Assembly: GCA_027045065.1 (NCBI GenBank)
Contig: JALUBE010000026.1
Coordinates: 1 to 39,309, forward strand
From: Desulfurellales bacterium
GTDB lineage: Bacteria; Campylobacterota_A; Desulfurellia; Desulfurellales; Hippeaceae
Length of the DNA: 39,309 nucleotides
Direction: 5' to 3'
Below, in pieces: positions 1-13,689 of this stretch. The first letter of the stretch is position 1. The number at the start of each line of letters is the position of its first letter. The translations under genes and the position numbers were made by a program. Under the pieces are notes generated by a model. It saw only the letters and a list, made by a program, of their open reading frames with translations, was not told the DNA's origin and did no database searches.

Positions 1-44
1 GGGCAGTGTGGTAAAGTATGGTAAACTTTTAAAAGGGGGTTAGG

Positions 45-1103
45 ATGTCTCTACTTGAAGAAACAATAAAAAGGATCAATCCTGTGGATATATCTTTGGA
101 ATACAAAATACAGGATCACTTAGACAGTCTGACAAAACCTCAGGGCAGCTTGGGTGTGCTTGAAGAAATAGCCAAGAAATACTGCCTAATAAAGAACACA
201 ACGTCGCCCAAGTTAAACAAAAAAAGGATTTACACATTTGCGGCAGATCACGGTGTTACAGAAGAGGGCGTATCAGCGTATCCGAAAGAGGTTACGCCAC
301 AGATGGTTTTAAACATGCTAAACGGCGGTGCAGCAATAAATGTCCTATCAAAACATGTAAATGCAGAGGTAAAGGTAGTGGACATTGGCGTTGATTATGA
401 TTTTGAAGACCATGAAAACTTAATTAAGAAAAAGATTTCCTACGGAACAAAGAACATGACAAAGGGCCCTGCCATGAGTAAAGAGGAGGCAATTAAAGCC
501 ATCGAAGTGGGTATAGAGCTTGCAAATGAAGCAAGCAAAGATGGTATTGACATATTAGGTACGGGTGATATGGGCATAGGTAACACAACACCGTCCTCAG
601 CCCTATTTGCAGCTCTGATGCCAGAAAGGGTTGAAAATGTAACGGGCAGGGGTACAGGTATCAACGAAGACAAGCTAAAGAACAAGATAAAGGTAATAAA
701 AACCGCGCTTGAAATTAATAAAAAACTCCTAACAGATCCCATAAGCACGTTATCTGCCGTTGGCGGTTTGGAGATTGCTGGAATATGTGGTCTGATTTTA
801 GGGGCTTCAGCAAACAAAATCCCTGTTGTTGTTGATGGCTTTATATCATCCGCTGGGGCTTTGGTTGCATACAAAATAAACCCAAACGTCAAAGATTACA
901 TGTTCTTCAGCCACAAGTCCCAGGAATTGGGCCACTACAGACTTTTGCAGTGGATTAAAGAGAGACCCATATTGGACTTGGACATGAGACTTGGTGAAGG
1001 GACAGGCTCAGCACTGGCTATGACAATTATTGAGGCAGCTATTAAAGTCTATAACGAAATGGCAACGTTTGATTCTGCGGGCGTGTCAAACAGAGCCGAC
1101 TAG
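45..1103 (+). CDS. cobT: Nicotinate-nucleotide--dimethylbenzimidazole phosphoribosyltransferase
   Basis: 352 aa ORF; CobT-like motifs ([65 protein letters not shown]); RBS-like AGGGGGTTAGG upstream. Confidence 0.95.
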   Translation: MSLLEETIKRINPVDISLEYKIQDHLDSLTKPQGSLGVLEEIAKKYCLIKNTTSPKLNKKRIYTFAADHGVTEEGVSAYPKEVTPQMVLNMLNGGAAINVLSKHVNAEVKVVDIGVDYDFEDHENLIKKKISYGTKNMTKGPAMSKEEAIKAIEVGIELANEASKDGIDILGTGDMGIGNTTPSSALFAALMPERVENVTGRGTGINEDKLKNKIKVIKTALEINKKLLTDPISTLSAVGGLEIAGICGLILGASANKIPVVVDGFISSAGALVAYKINPNVKDYMFFSHKSQELGHYRLLQWIKERPILDLDMRLGEGTGSALAMTIIEAAIKVYNEMATFDSAGVSNRAD

Positions 1104-1677
1104 ACAAGCGAAAACGTAAATGAAAACATAAACATATCAGAAACGCCAAGCTCAACCCTGCTTGAAAGATCAAATTGCAGTGCTTCCCTTTCTTTTCTAA
1201 AAGCCAAATCCATCTCTTCCTTGAAAATAAAACCTATGTACGTGTCGCCTTTCTCATTAACAAGCAAAAGATCCTTTGCCTTAATCTCAAGCTTATCCCC
1301 TTTATCGAATTTATCCTTGACCACCATGAAATAATCGAAATCTTCAAAGAAAAGTGAAATCTTATAGTTGATCTTACAGCTGTTTTTTGAAATTAGTATA
1401 TCGTCGATTACAATGGCCTTTTCCTTTACGGTAAAAACCCTGTTTATCTCTCCAAAACTTGTATCAAATTCAAAAGAGACCACGTTTGACAGTGGATTGA
1501 CATAAGGTTCACCTAAACTCTCTTCAATATCCAAAACAAATGACGGTTTAGATAGAATATCCTTAAAATCCCTAACGTTCCATTTCTCTACAAATCCCAT
1601 TCGATCCAACACTATCTCAAAATCACTATTTTTTAAAACAAAATTACCGTCTCTTTCTTCCACACCCACAAAATCCA

Positions 1678-1678
<1 letters not shown>
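1100..1678 (-). CDS. Uncharacterised beta-rich protein
   Basis: ~192 aa ORF downstream of holA; proposed start [11 protein letters not shown] overlaps the holA stop (TAATG). No family recognised. Confidence 0.7.
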
Positions 1679-4213
<2,535 letters not shown>

Positions 4214-4240
4214 TCAAAAACATATCCAAACACGTGCTTA

Positions 4241-4270
4241 AGTATAGTTTATAGCCAAAGATTATTGCAA
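4241..4270 (-). promoter_or_regulatory. Putative sigma70-type promoter for pyrG
   Basis: Minus strand TTGCAA (4270-4265), 18 nt spacer, TATACT (4246-4241), ~40 nt upstream of the pyrG start. Confidence 0.45.
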
Positions 4271-4291
4271 GAAAAAAGGGGAGAACCCCCT
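4271..4291 (-). terminator. Intrinsic terminator after ferritin-like gene
   Basis: Minus strand AGGGG-GTTCT-CCCCT stem-loop followed by TTTTT, immediately at the stop codon of the 4290..4784 gene. Confidence 0.7.
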
Positions 4292-4784
4292 ACTTTTTCA
4301 TCATTATTTCGATGTCTTCAAGCAAAGATTGCAGGTCCTCTTCGTGCTCCACTTCATCTTCCAAAATCTGCAGAGCCATGTTGTACGTTACGGGGTCTTT
4401 TCCGTGCGTTATCTCAAGGATGCTCTGATAAACCGTGATGGCACACTGTTCTCCCTTTATGTTCTGTTTTAAAATCTCATAAACGACCGGATCGGTTGGT
4501 GCATCGTATCCACAGTTTGTAAAATCATACCACTCCTTTGGGTTTAGTATGGGTTCTCCACCCAACTGTATGATCCTGTTTGCAACCATATCGGCGTGCC
4601 TTAACTCATCATTGGCATGCTCTGTCAGCTCTGCAATCACAGACTCCTTCATCGGACCCTTAACAACCTTTGCACCAAGCCAATACTGATAGTACGCAAG
4701 CCACTCATCTGCAAAAGCCTTATTTAACAGCTTAATTAACTCACTAACATCCATTCCAACAATTTCGATACCTTTCGTACCCAT
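4290..4784 (-). CDS. Ferritin-like protein (bacterioferritin/DPS-like family)
   Basis: Four-helix di-iron residues (FADEW, ELTEHANDELRHAD, IKGEQCAI, EDEVEHEEDL); AGGAGG RBS upstream. Confidence 0.85.
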   Translation of the reverse strand: MGTKGIEIVGMDVSELIKLLNKAFADEWLAYYQYWLGAKVVKGPMKESVIAELTEHANDELRHADMVANRIIQLGGEPILNPKEWYDFTNCGYDAPTDPVVYEILKQNIKGEQCAITVYQSILEITHGKDPVTYNMALQILEDEVEHEEDLQSLLEDIEIMMKK

Positions 4785-4815
4785 TTTTAACCTCCTCTTA
4801 ACACATTTTATTTAA

Positions 4816-4844
4816 AATTTAACTTAAAATACCACCAAAGTCAA
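4816..4844 (-). promoter_or_regulatory. Putative sigma70-type promoter for ferritin-like gene
   Basis: Minus strand TTGACT (4844-4839), 17 nt spacer, TAAATT (4821-4816). Confidence 0.55.
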
Positions 4845-4861
4845 ATGGATTAATAAAATGC

Positions 4862-4888
4862 TTTACAACGATAGGCTTTTTGTATAAT
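4862..4888 (+). promoter_or_regulatory. Putative promoter for rpsO-pnp operon
   Basis: TTTACA (4862-4867) and perfect TATAAT (4883-4888), short 15 nt spacer, upstream of rpsO. Confidence 0.45.
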
Positions 4889-4924
4889 ATAAGCACTGAA
4901 AAATGAAAGGAAGGAGAGTTATGT

Positions 4925-5194
4925 ATGGCGCTTGATAAAGAGCAGAAGAAAGAGATAATAAAAAAGTTTGGTAAGAATGAGAATGACACAGGGTCTCCTG
5001 CAGTCCAAATTGCCCTTTTAACAGCAAGGATAAAGTATTTAACAGAGCATTTTAAAGAACATCCAAAGGATTTTCACTCAAGAAGGGGGCTTCTCAAACT
5101 CGTTGGTAGAAGAAGAAAGCTACTCAAGTACCTGCGCAACTACGACTTTGAACAGTACAAGAAGGTAGTCACAGAACTGGGCCTAAAGGGTTAA
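4925..5194 (+). CDS. rpsO: 30S ribosomal protein S15
   Basis: 89 aa; [48 protein letters not shown] is the S15 signature. Confidence 0.98.
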   Translation: MALDKEQKKEIIKKFGKNENDTGSPAVQIALLTARIKYLTEHFKEHPKDFHSRRGLLKLVGRRRKLLKYLRNYDFEQYKKVVTELGLKG

Positions 5195-5197
5195 ACC

Positions 5198-7312
5198 ATG
5201 ACCTTTGTTGAAAGGACTATAGCGGGTAAGAAGTTAAGAATTGAGACGGGTTGGTATGCTAAGCAGGCTGATGGTGCCTGCGTGGTTAGATTGGGTGATA
5301 CGGTTGTTTTGGCAACAGCCGTTTCCGATAAAAATCCACCAAAGGAATTTTTGGACTTTGTTCCTTTAACCGTAAACTATCAGGAGAGATTTTACGCCGC
5401 AGGCAAAATTCCCGGTGGTTTTGTTAAGCGTGAAGGCAAACCATCTACACATGAGACACTTGTTTCAAGACTCATCGATAGATCTATAAGACCCTTATTC
5501 CCCAAGGATTATAAACAAGAGATACAGGTTATCGTTACAACAATCAGTGCGGATGGCGAAAATGACCCTGCCGTTATAAGTATACTGGCTGCATCGTGTG
5601 CTCTGTGTTTGTCCGATATCCCCTTTGACGGCCCTGTAGCGGGTGTTAGGGTAAGCAAGATAAACGGTAGATTGGATGTATTTGCATCAATGAAAGAATT
5701 GGAGGAATCCAAGCTCAACCTTGTGCTTGCTGGAACAAAAGACGCGATCAACATGATAGAGGCAGGAGCATTGGAATTGAGCGAAGATGAAATGGTAGAA
5801 GCCATAATGTTTGGCAAGGAGCATCTAAAAACCCTAATTGAAGCACAGGAAGAACTCATTAAAAAAGAAGCAAAGCCAAAAAGGGAATACATACCCATCG
5901 ATGTATCTGAAGAGTTGGTCAACAAAATCGAAGAACTTGCCTCAGAAGAACTGACAGAGGCAGTTAACATAAAGGAAAAAAAGAAGAGAAACTCAACAAT
6001 TGAGGCCATATTCAACAGCGTAAAAGAGAAAATCATATCCGAATTTGAAGATGAAGAATATATCGAAGAAAAGACAAAGGCTGCATTTGAGGATGTTGTA
6101 AAAAACATAGTCAGAGCAAAGATTATCAACACAGGCATAAGGATCGATGGCAGGAGTCTGGATGAAATCAGGCCTATCACGTGTGAGGTTGGCGTTCTAC
6201 CTCGTGCTCATGGTTCTGCCGTATTTACGCGTGGCGAAACACAGGCATTGGTTGCAACAACTTTGGGTTCAAGGGAAGATGCCCAAATCGTTGACGATGT
6301 GTCTGAAGAGGGATATGAACGCTTTATGCTCCACTACAACTTCCTGCCGTTTTCTACAGGTGAGGTTAGAAGACTCGGACCACCAGGTAGAAGAGAAATC
6401 GGTCATGGAAATTTGGCAAAAAGGGCTGTAGAACCCATGCTACCACCTGAGGAAGAATTCCCCTACGCTATAAGGGTTGTTTCGGATATACTTGAATCAA
6501 ATGGCTCAAGCTCTATGGCTACGGTTTGCGGCGCAACGTTGTCCTTAATGGATGCCGGTGTACCCATAAAAAAGCCCGTTAGCGGTGTGGCTATGGGCTT
6601 AATAAAATACGAAGGCGGCTACGTGATCTTAACAGATATCTTAGGTGATGAAGATCATTATGGAGATATGGACTTTAAGGTTGCAGGAACAAAAGACGGC
6701 ATCACGGCCCTTCAGATGGACATAAAGATCTCAGGCGTCGACGCAGCCTTACTAAAAGAAGCTTTAGAGAAAGCCAAAAAGGCAAGGTTGTTTATATTGG
6801 ACAAGATGCTCGCTACCCTTCCTGCACCAAGATCTCAACTGTCAAAATACGCTCCAAAGATTAGAAGCCTAACTATCGATCCAGACAAGATCAAGGATCT
6901 AATCGGCCCTGGTGGTAAAACGATCAAATCCATAATAGACAAGACCAATGTAAAGATAGATATAAATCCCGATGGAAGGATCAACGTCTTTGGCGGCGTA
7001 GATTCAGATTTAGACGAAGCTGTTGCCATGATAAAAGAGGTTACAGCGTCCCTAAAAGAGGGCGATATAATTGAGGGTGTTGTCACAAGAATTGAAAAGT
7101 ACGGCGCATTTGTAAAGATACTGCCAAATAAAGAAGGTTTACTGCACATATCCCAAATATCAAACAACAGAATTTCAAATATTGCCGACGTCCTACACAT
7201 AGGCGATAGGATAAAGGTAAAAGTTGCAAATATAGACGAATTCGGCAGGGTAGCGCTCTCAAGAAAAAGTCTCCTCAACGAAAACATAGATGAAAATAAA
7301 AATAAAAAGTAG
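5198..7312 (+). CDS. pnp: Polyribonucleotide nucleotidyltransferase
   Basis: 704 aa; RNase PH-like repeats, KH (DLIGPGGKTIKSIIDKT) and S1 (GVVTRIEKYGAFVKILPNKEGLLHISQIS) domains. Confidence 0.98.
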   Translation: MTFVERTIAGKKLRIETGWYAKQADGACVVRLGDTVVLATAVSDKNPPKEFLDFVPLTVNYQERFYAAGKIPGGFVKREGKPSTHETLVSRLIDRSIRPLFPKDYKQEIQVIVTTISADGENDPAVISILAASCALCLSDIPFDGPVAGVRVSKINGRLDVFASMKELEESKLNLVLAGTKDAINMIEAGALELSEDEMVEAIMFGKEHLKTLIEAQEELIKKEAKPKREYIPIDVSEELVNKIEELASEELTEAVNIKEKKKRNSTIEAIFNSVKEKIISEFEDEEYIEEKTKAAFEDVVKNIVRAKIINTGIRIDGRSLDEIRPITCEVGVLPRAHGSAVFTRGETQALVATTLGSREDAQIVDDVSEEGYERFMLHYNFLPFSTGEVRRLGPPGRREIGHGNLAKRAVEPMLPPEEEFPYAIRVVSDILESNGSSSMATVCGATLSLMDAGVPIKKPVSGVAMGLIKYEGGYVILTDILGDEDHYGDMDFKVAGTKDGITALQMDIKISGVDAALLKEALEKAKKARLFILDKMLATLPAPRSQLSKYAPKIRSLTIDPDKIKDLIGPGGKTIKSIIDKTNVKIDINPDGRINVFGGVDSDLDEAVAMIKEVTASLKEGDIIEGVVTRIEKYGAFVKILPNKEGLLHISQISNNRISNIADVLHIGDRIKVKVANIDEFGRVALSRKSLLNENIDENKNKK

Positions 7313-8483
7313 GGATACAAAGAGCGTTTCCGTGGGCATATTTATGCCTGTGGGAAGCGCCTTTGAGCCCGACAACGAGAGGGGTATTGCCCATTTTATA
7401 GAGCATATGCTCTTTAAAGGAACAAAGAACCGCACGTATAGAGAAATAGCTGCAGATATTGATAGGCTCGGTGGTTCTATTAACGCATTCACATCAACAG
7501 AATACACGGTTTTTTACATAAGGGTCTTGAGTGACTTCTTGGATAAGGGTTACGATGTGCTTTCGGATATAATAAGAAACTCTTTGATAGATGAAAACGA
7601 GCTTGAAAAGGAAAAAAACGTTATTATCGAAGAGATAAACATGACATACGACAACCCAGATGAGGCTGTATATGAGATCTTTATGGAAAATGCCGTAGAC
7701 GGAACTTACGGAAGATCCACGCTCGGCACAAAGGAGCACGTAAGGTCATACACAAGGGAGGACCTATTGAACTTCATGGGCAAGTACTACAGACCCGAGA
7801 ACATGGTCGTGTCTGTTGTTGGAGGCGATATAGATGGATTTGACTTTACGTTAAATGGGTTTTTCTTTGACGAATATAGAAAGGAAGACGGCAAAATAGA
7901 GCCTACATTTTCTTTCAAGCCTGGAATAGATGCTGTAAAAAGGGAAATAGCGCAAACAAATGTGATAGTCGGCTGTGAATTGTTCAATGTTTATGATGAG
8001 AGAAAATACCCGGCATTTCTGCTTAACGACAGCTTCGGCGGAACAATGAGCTCAAGGCTCTTCCAAGCTATAAGAGAGGAAAAATCACTGTGCTACAGCA
8101 TCTACTCAAGTTTAAAGCTCTACATGAAAGGCGGTCTATTCTTGGTTTCAGCATCAACATCAAACGACAAGGCACAGAAGCTATTGGACGCAATAAAGGA
8201 TGAATTCATAAAGCTTAAAAAGTACGGCTTAACGAAAAGGGAATTTGAGGATGCAAAGACGCACTTCTTGGGCTCTTACGCTTTGGGGCTTGAGTCAAAT
8301 TTCTCCGTTATGCTAAAGCAAGGCATAGACACACTTTTATATGGTGACTACATTGACGAAAACACCATCATGGAAAAGACAAAAAATGTTACAATGGACG
8401 ACATTCAAGAAGTAATAGACCTGATTGATCTAGATAAATTCCATATAACATGTTTGGGTAATGTGGATACTTTGAATTGGTAG
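7290..8483 (+). CDS. M16 family zinc peptidase (insulinase-like/MPP-like)
   Basis: 397 aa; HFIEHMLFKGT zinc motif (HxxEH); overlaps pnp 3' end. Confidence 0.93.
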   Translation: MKIKIKSRDTKSVSVGIFMPVGSAFEPDNERGIAHFIEHMLFKGTKNRTYREIAADIDRLGGSINAFTSTEYTVFYIRVLSDFLDKGYDVLSDIIRNSLIDENELEKEKNVIIEEINMTYDNPDEAVYEIFMENAVDGTYGRSTLGTKEHVRSYTREDLLNFMGKYYRPENMVVSVVGGDIDGFDFTLNGFFFDEYRKEDGKIEPTFSFKPGIDAVKREIAQTNVIVGCELFNVYDERKYPAFLLNDSFGGTMSSRLFQAIREEKSLCYSIYSSLKLYMKGGLFLVSASTSNDKAQKLLDAIKDEFIKLKKYGLTKREFEDAKTHFLGSYALGLESNFSVMLKQGIDTLLYGDYIDENTIMEKTKNVTMDDIQEVIDLIDLDKFHITCLGNVDTLNW

Positions 8484-8492
8484 GTGGTTAAG

Positions 8493-9612
8493 ATGAAGAG
8501 ATATTTAATGACACCTGGCCCAACACCTGTGCCTGAAGAAGTAACCCTTTCAATGTCTAAACCAATTATCCATCACAGAACGGACGAGTTTAAGGGCATT
8601 TTTAAAGAGACAGTGGAACTTGCAAAAATGGTCATGCAAACCGAAAACGACGTAGTTATATTTGCATCAAGCGGATCTGGAGCAATGGAAGCCGCCGTTT
8701 CCAATGTTTTAAACGAAGGCGATAGGGCAATAACGGTCAATGCAGGTAAATTTGGTGAAAGATGGGGAAAAATCGTTAAAGCGTTTGGTGCAGAGGCAAT
8801 TGAGCTAACCTACGAATACGGCGATTTTGCAAGGGTCGAAGACATAGAGAATGCCATAAAGGACAACAAAAATGTCAAGGCTGTATACATACAGGCATCT
8901 GAAACATCCACAGGGACATTTCACCCTGTCGATGAAATAGGTTTGATGTTAAAGGAAAAATACCCGGACGTTGTATTTGTTGTGGATGGTATAACGGCAT
9001 ACGGTGCAATTGATGTCAAAACGGACGATTGGAATATAGATATTGGCATCACCGGTTCGCAGAAGGCACTGATGCTCCCACCCGGCTTGGCTTTGCTTTC
9101 TGTTTCTGAAAAGGCGAAAAACGTTATTAGAAAAAACAAAAACAGGTACTTTTACTTTGATATACTGGGTGAAATAGAAGCAAAGGCAGGTAAATTCACA
9201 CCGGCCGTTTCAATCGTTATAGGCTTAAACAAATCACTGAAAATGATATTAGACGAGGGTCTTGACAACGTATTCAAAAGGCATGAAACATTGGCAAAGG
9301 CTACTCGAGAGGCTGTTGCTGCTTTGGGTTTAGAGCTTTTAAGCAAGAGACCGGTAAACTCCTTAACAGCCGTAAGATCACCTGAAAATATCAGCTCAAC
9401 GGATATCATTACCAAGATGAAAGAACTTGGCGTTGATATATCAAACGGGCAGGGAAGTTTGAAGGGAAAGATTTTTAGAATAGCCCATCTCGGCTATTTC
9501 TACAAACCTGATATTTTGATGTGTATCTCTGTTTTAGAAATGGCACTAAAAAAGTTGGGATACAGCGCCAAATTCGGCGAGGGCATAAAGAGAGCAATGG
9601 AGATATTCTTGG

Positions 9613-9620
<8 letters not shown>
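8493..9620 (+). CDS. Class V aminotransferase (alanine/serine-glyoxylate aminotransferase family)
   Basis: MKRYLMTPGPTPVPEEV start, HHRTDEF, PLP lysine context GSQKALMLPPG. Confidence 0.9.
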
Positions 9621-11800
<2,180 letters not shown>

Positions 11801-11804
11801 GAAA

Positions 11805-12140
11805 ATGTGCGTGTTTTGTAAGATTGTCAATAAAGAAATACCGGCAGATATAGTCTATGAAGATGAAAAGTACATGGCCTTCAAAGATATAAATCCTAAA
11901 GCGCCCATTCACATTTTAATCATACCCAAAGAACACATAGAAAAACTTGCGGACATTAATGATACAAACAAGGGCATAATTGGTGATATGACCGTTGTGG
12001 CAAATAAGGTGGCAAAGCAGCTGGGAATTGACAAAACAGGATACAGGATTGTTATAAACAACGGACCGGATGCTGGCCAAGAGGTCTACCATATACACAT
12101 GCACCTATTAGGCGGCAAAAAACTCTTATTTGCAACGTAA
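11805..12140 (+). CDS. HIT family (histidine triad) nucleotide-binding protein
   Basis: 111 aa; CVFCKIVNKEIPADIVYED and HIHMHLLGG histidine triad. Confidence 0.95.
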   Translation: MCVFCKIVNKEIPADIVYEDEKYMAFKDINPKAPIHILIIPKEHIEKLADINDTNKGIIGDMTVVANKVAKQLGIDKTGYRIVINNGPDAGQEVYHIHMHLLGGKKLLFAT

Positions 12141-12141
12141 A

Positions 12142-12591
12142 ATGAAAATAGCTGTTATTCACGGGCCAAACCTAAACCTGTTGGGCATAAGAGAGCCGTT
12201 GGTTTATGGAAAAAAGACGCTTAAAGAGATAAACAACCAACTATTCAATAAAGCCTTGGTTCTCGGTTGCGATATTGAGTTCTTTCAGTCAAACTCAGAA
12301 GGAGAAATTGTAGACTACATACAACTGCTTAAAGAGAGAGGCTTTGACGGTTTGATCATAAATGCCGCAGCCTATACACACACAAGCGTTGCCATCAGGG
12401 ATGCTCTGCTTTCCATTAACATGCCGTTCATAGAGGTTCACATCTCAAATATCTTTAAAAGGGAAAGCTTCAGACACAAATCATACCTTTCAGATATTGC
12501 AGTTGGCGTGATCTCAGGGCTTGGCTATATGGGCTACGAGTACGCCTTGGACTTTTTAGTTAAGGCTCTAAAACGAGGCGAAATCCGATAA
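12142..12591 (+). CDS. aroQ: Type II 3-dehydroquinate dehydratase
   Basis: IHGPNLNLLGIREPLVYG, QSNSEGEIVD, NAAAYTHTSVAIRDAL; start placed at MKIAVIHGPN. Confidence 0.97.
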   Translation: MKIAVIHGPNLNLLGIREPLVYGKKTLKEINNQLFNKALVLGCDIEFFQSNSEGEIVDYIQLLKERGFDGLIINAAAYTHTSVAIRDALLSINMPFIEVHISNIFKRESFRHKSYLSDIAVGVISGLGYMGYEYALDFLVKALKRGEIR

Positions 12592-13663
12592 AGTCGTTTC
12601 TTAAACCGGGCATGTAGTTGCTCCGAGCCGAAAGGCGCGTCCACCTTATATAATTAAACCAACTGCCACCTCGAACAACCTTCGCAAGTGATATGTAGGG
12701 ATTTAAATAGACGGGGTCGTGTGCATTTTTCATCAAACTATATGCCTTTGAATAATACGTGTCCAAACACCACTCAGCGGCATTACCCAACATGTCATAA
12801 AGCCCGAAGTTATTAGGTAAAAACTTACCTACAGGGGCAGTTCCTACATAACCATCTCTACACGGAAAGTGTCCCTTTTCAATTTTGTATTTTTTTAGCT
12901 TTTCATAAGCCGTTATATCGTAGAAATTGCCGTATTTGCATGCATCTTTAGGGTTTTTCCAATACGTATCCCTACTCAAACCGCCACGAGCCGCATACTC
13001 CCATTCGGCTTCTGTTGGCAATCTATACACCTCCCCCGTCTTTTCATTTAACCATTGGATATATTTTTGAATCTCATCCCAAGAAACATTTACAACTGGC
13101 TCATTCGGCTTGTTTAAATCGTAAAGTTTCCCCTTACCGCTGTTGTGTGTTGGATCAAACATCCAGAATTGTTTATTTGTAACTTCATACTTACCAATAA
13201 AGAAACCATGCACACAAACCTTATGTCTCGGCTTTTCATCGCTTTTTGCATACTTATCTTTGGGGTTTGCGCCCATATAAAAACAGCCACCGGGAATATA
13301 AACAAACTGCATGCCGAGGTCATTTGTGTAATTTTGGGGTCTTACAAGCAAAGACCATTTGGAGTTTTTGGGTATTCCATTTGGAAAGTCTTTATACACG
13401 TCCCAATAAATCCTTTTGTTATCACCAACCTTAACCAAGCCAATATCACCTTGAAGGTGAAGCTGTCTTGTAACATACACCTTACCATTGATCTTAACCT
13501 CTATTCCAACCACAGCCTCTTCGTTGGGGTTTCCCACCAAATCGTAGTAAAACACGAGGTAATTACCATCCCACCTAACCTGAACGTTCTTATAGCCCAA
13601 AGCAAAGGCTTTAGAAGACAAAAAAATAAACAGGAATATAAGAAGAATACCCACTCTTTTCAT
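12560..13663 (-). CDS. Secreted SUMF1/FGE-fold (formylglycine-generating enzyme-like) domain protein
   Basis: 367 aa; signal peptide (ILLIFLFIFLSSKAFA); MQFVYIPGGCFYMGA, GKYEVTNKQFW, YRLPTEAEWEYAARGG, GNAAEWCLD, VVRGGSW. Confidence 0.9.
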   Translation of the reverse strand: MKRVGILLIFLFIFLSSKAFALGYKNVQVRWDGNYLVFYYDLVGNPNEEAVVGIEVKINGKVYVTRQLHLQGDIGLVKVGDNKRIYWDVYKDFPNGIPKNSKWSLLVRPQNYTNDLGMQFVYIPGGCFYMGANPKDKYAKSDEKPRHKVCVHGFFIGKYEVTNKQFWMFDPTHNSGKGKLYDLNKPNEPVVNVSWDEIQKYIQWLNEKTGEVYRLPTEAEWEYAARGGLSRDTYWKNPKDACKYGNFYDITAYEKLKKYKIEKGHFPCRDGYVGTAPVGKFLPNNFGLYDMLGNAAEWCLDTYYSKAYSLMKNAHDPVYLNPYISLAKVVRGGSWFNYIRWTRLSARSNYMPGLRNDFIGFRLVLEP

Positions 13664-13689
13664 ATTTTCACCCCATATAATAATCGGAT

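Noticed and set aside
440-892. 150 aa minus-strand ORF inside cobT
   Set aside because: Antisense to a well-supported gene; low-complexity hydrophobic translation typical of a shadow ORF.
5509-6180. 223 aa minus-strand ORF inside pnp
   Set aside because: Ser-rich translation antisense to strongly supported pnp; no RBS or family signal.
6147-6431. 94 aa plus-strand alternative-frame ORF in pnp
   Set aside because: Out-of-frame overlap within conserved RNase PH core.
7290-7312. pnp/M16 peptidase overlap as frameshift
   Set aside because: A 23-nt overlap with intact N-terminus (MKIKIKSRDTKSVSVGIFMPVGSAFE) is consistent with normal translational coupling in this compact genome.
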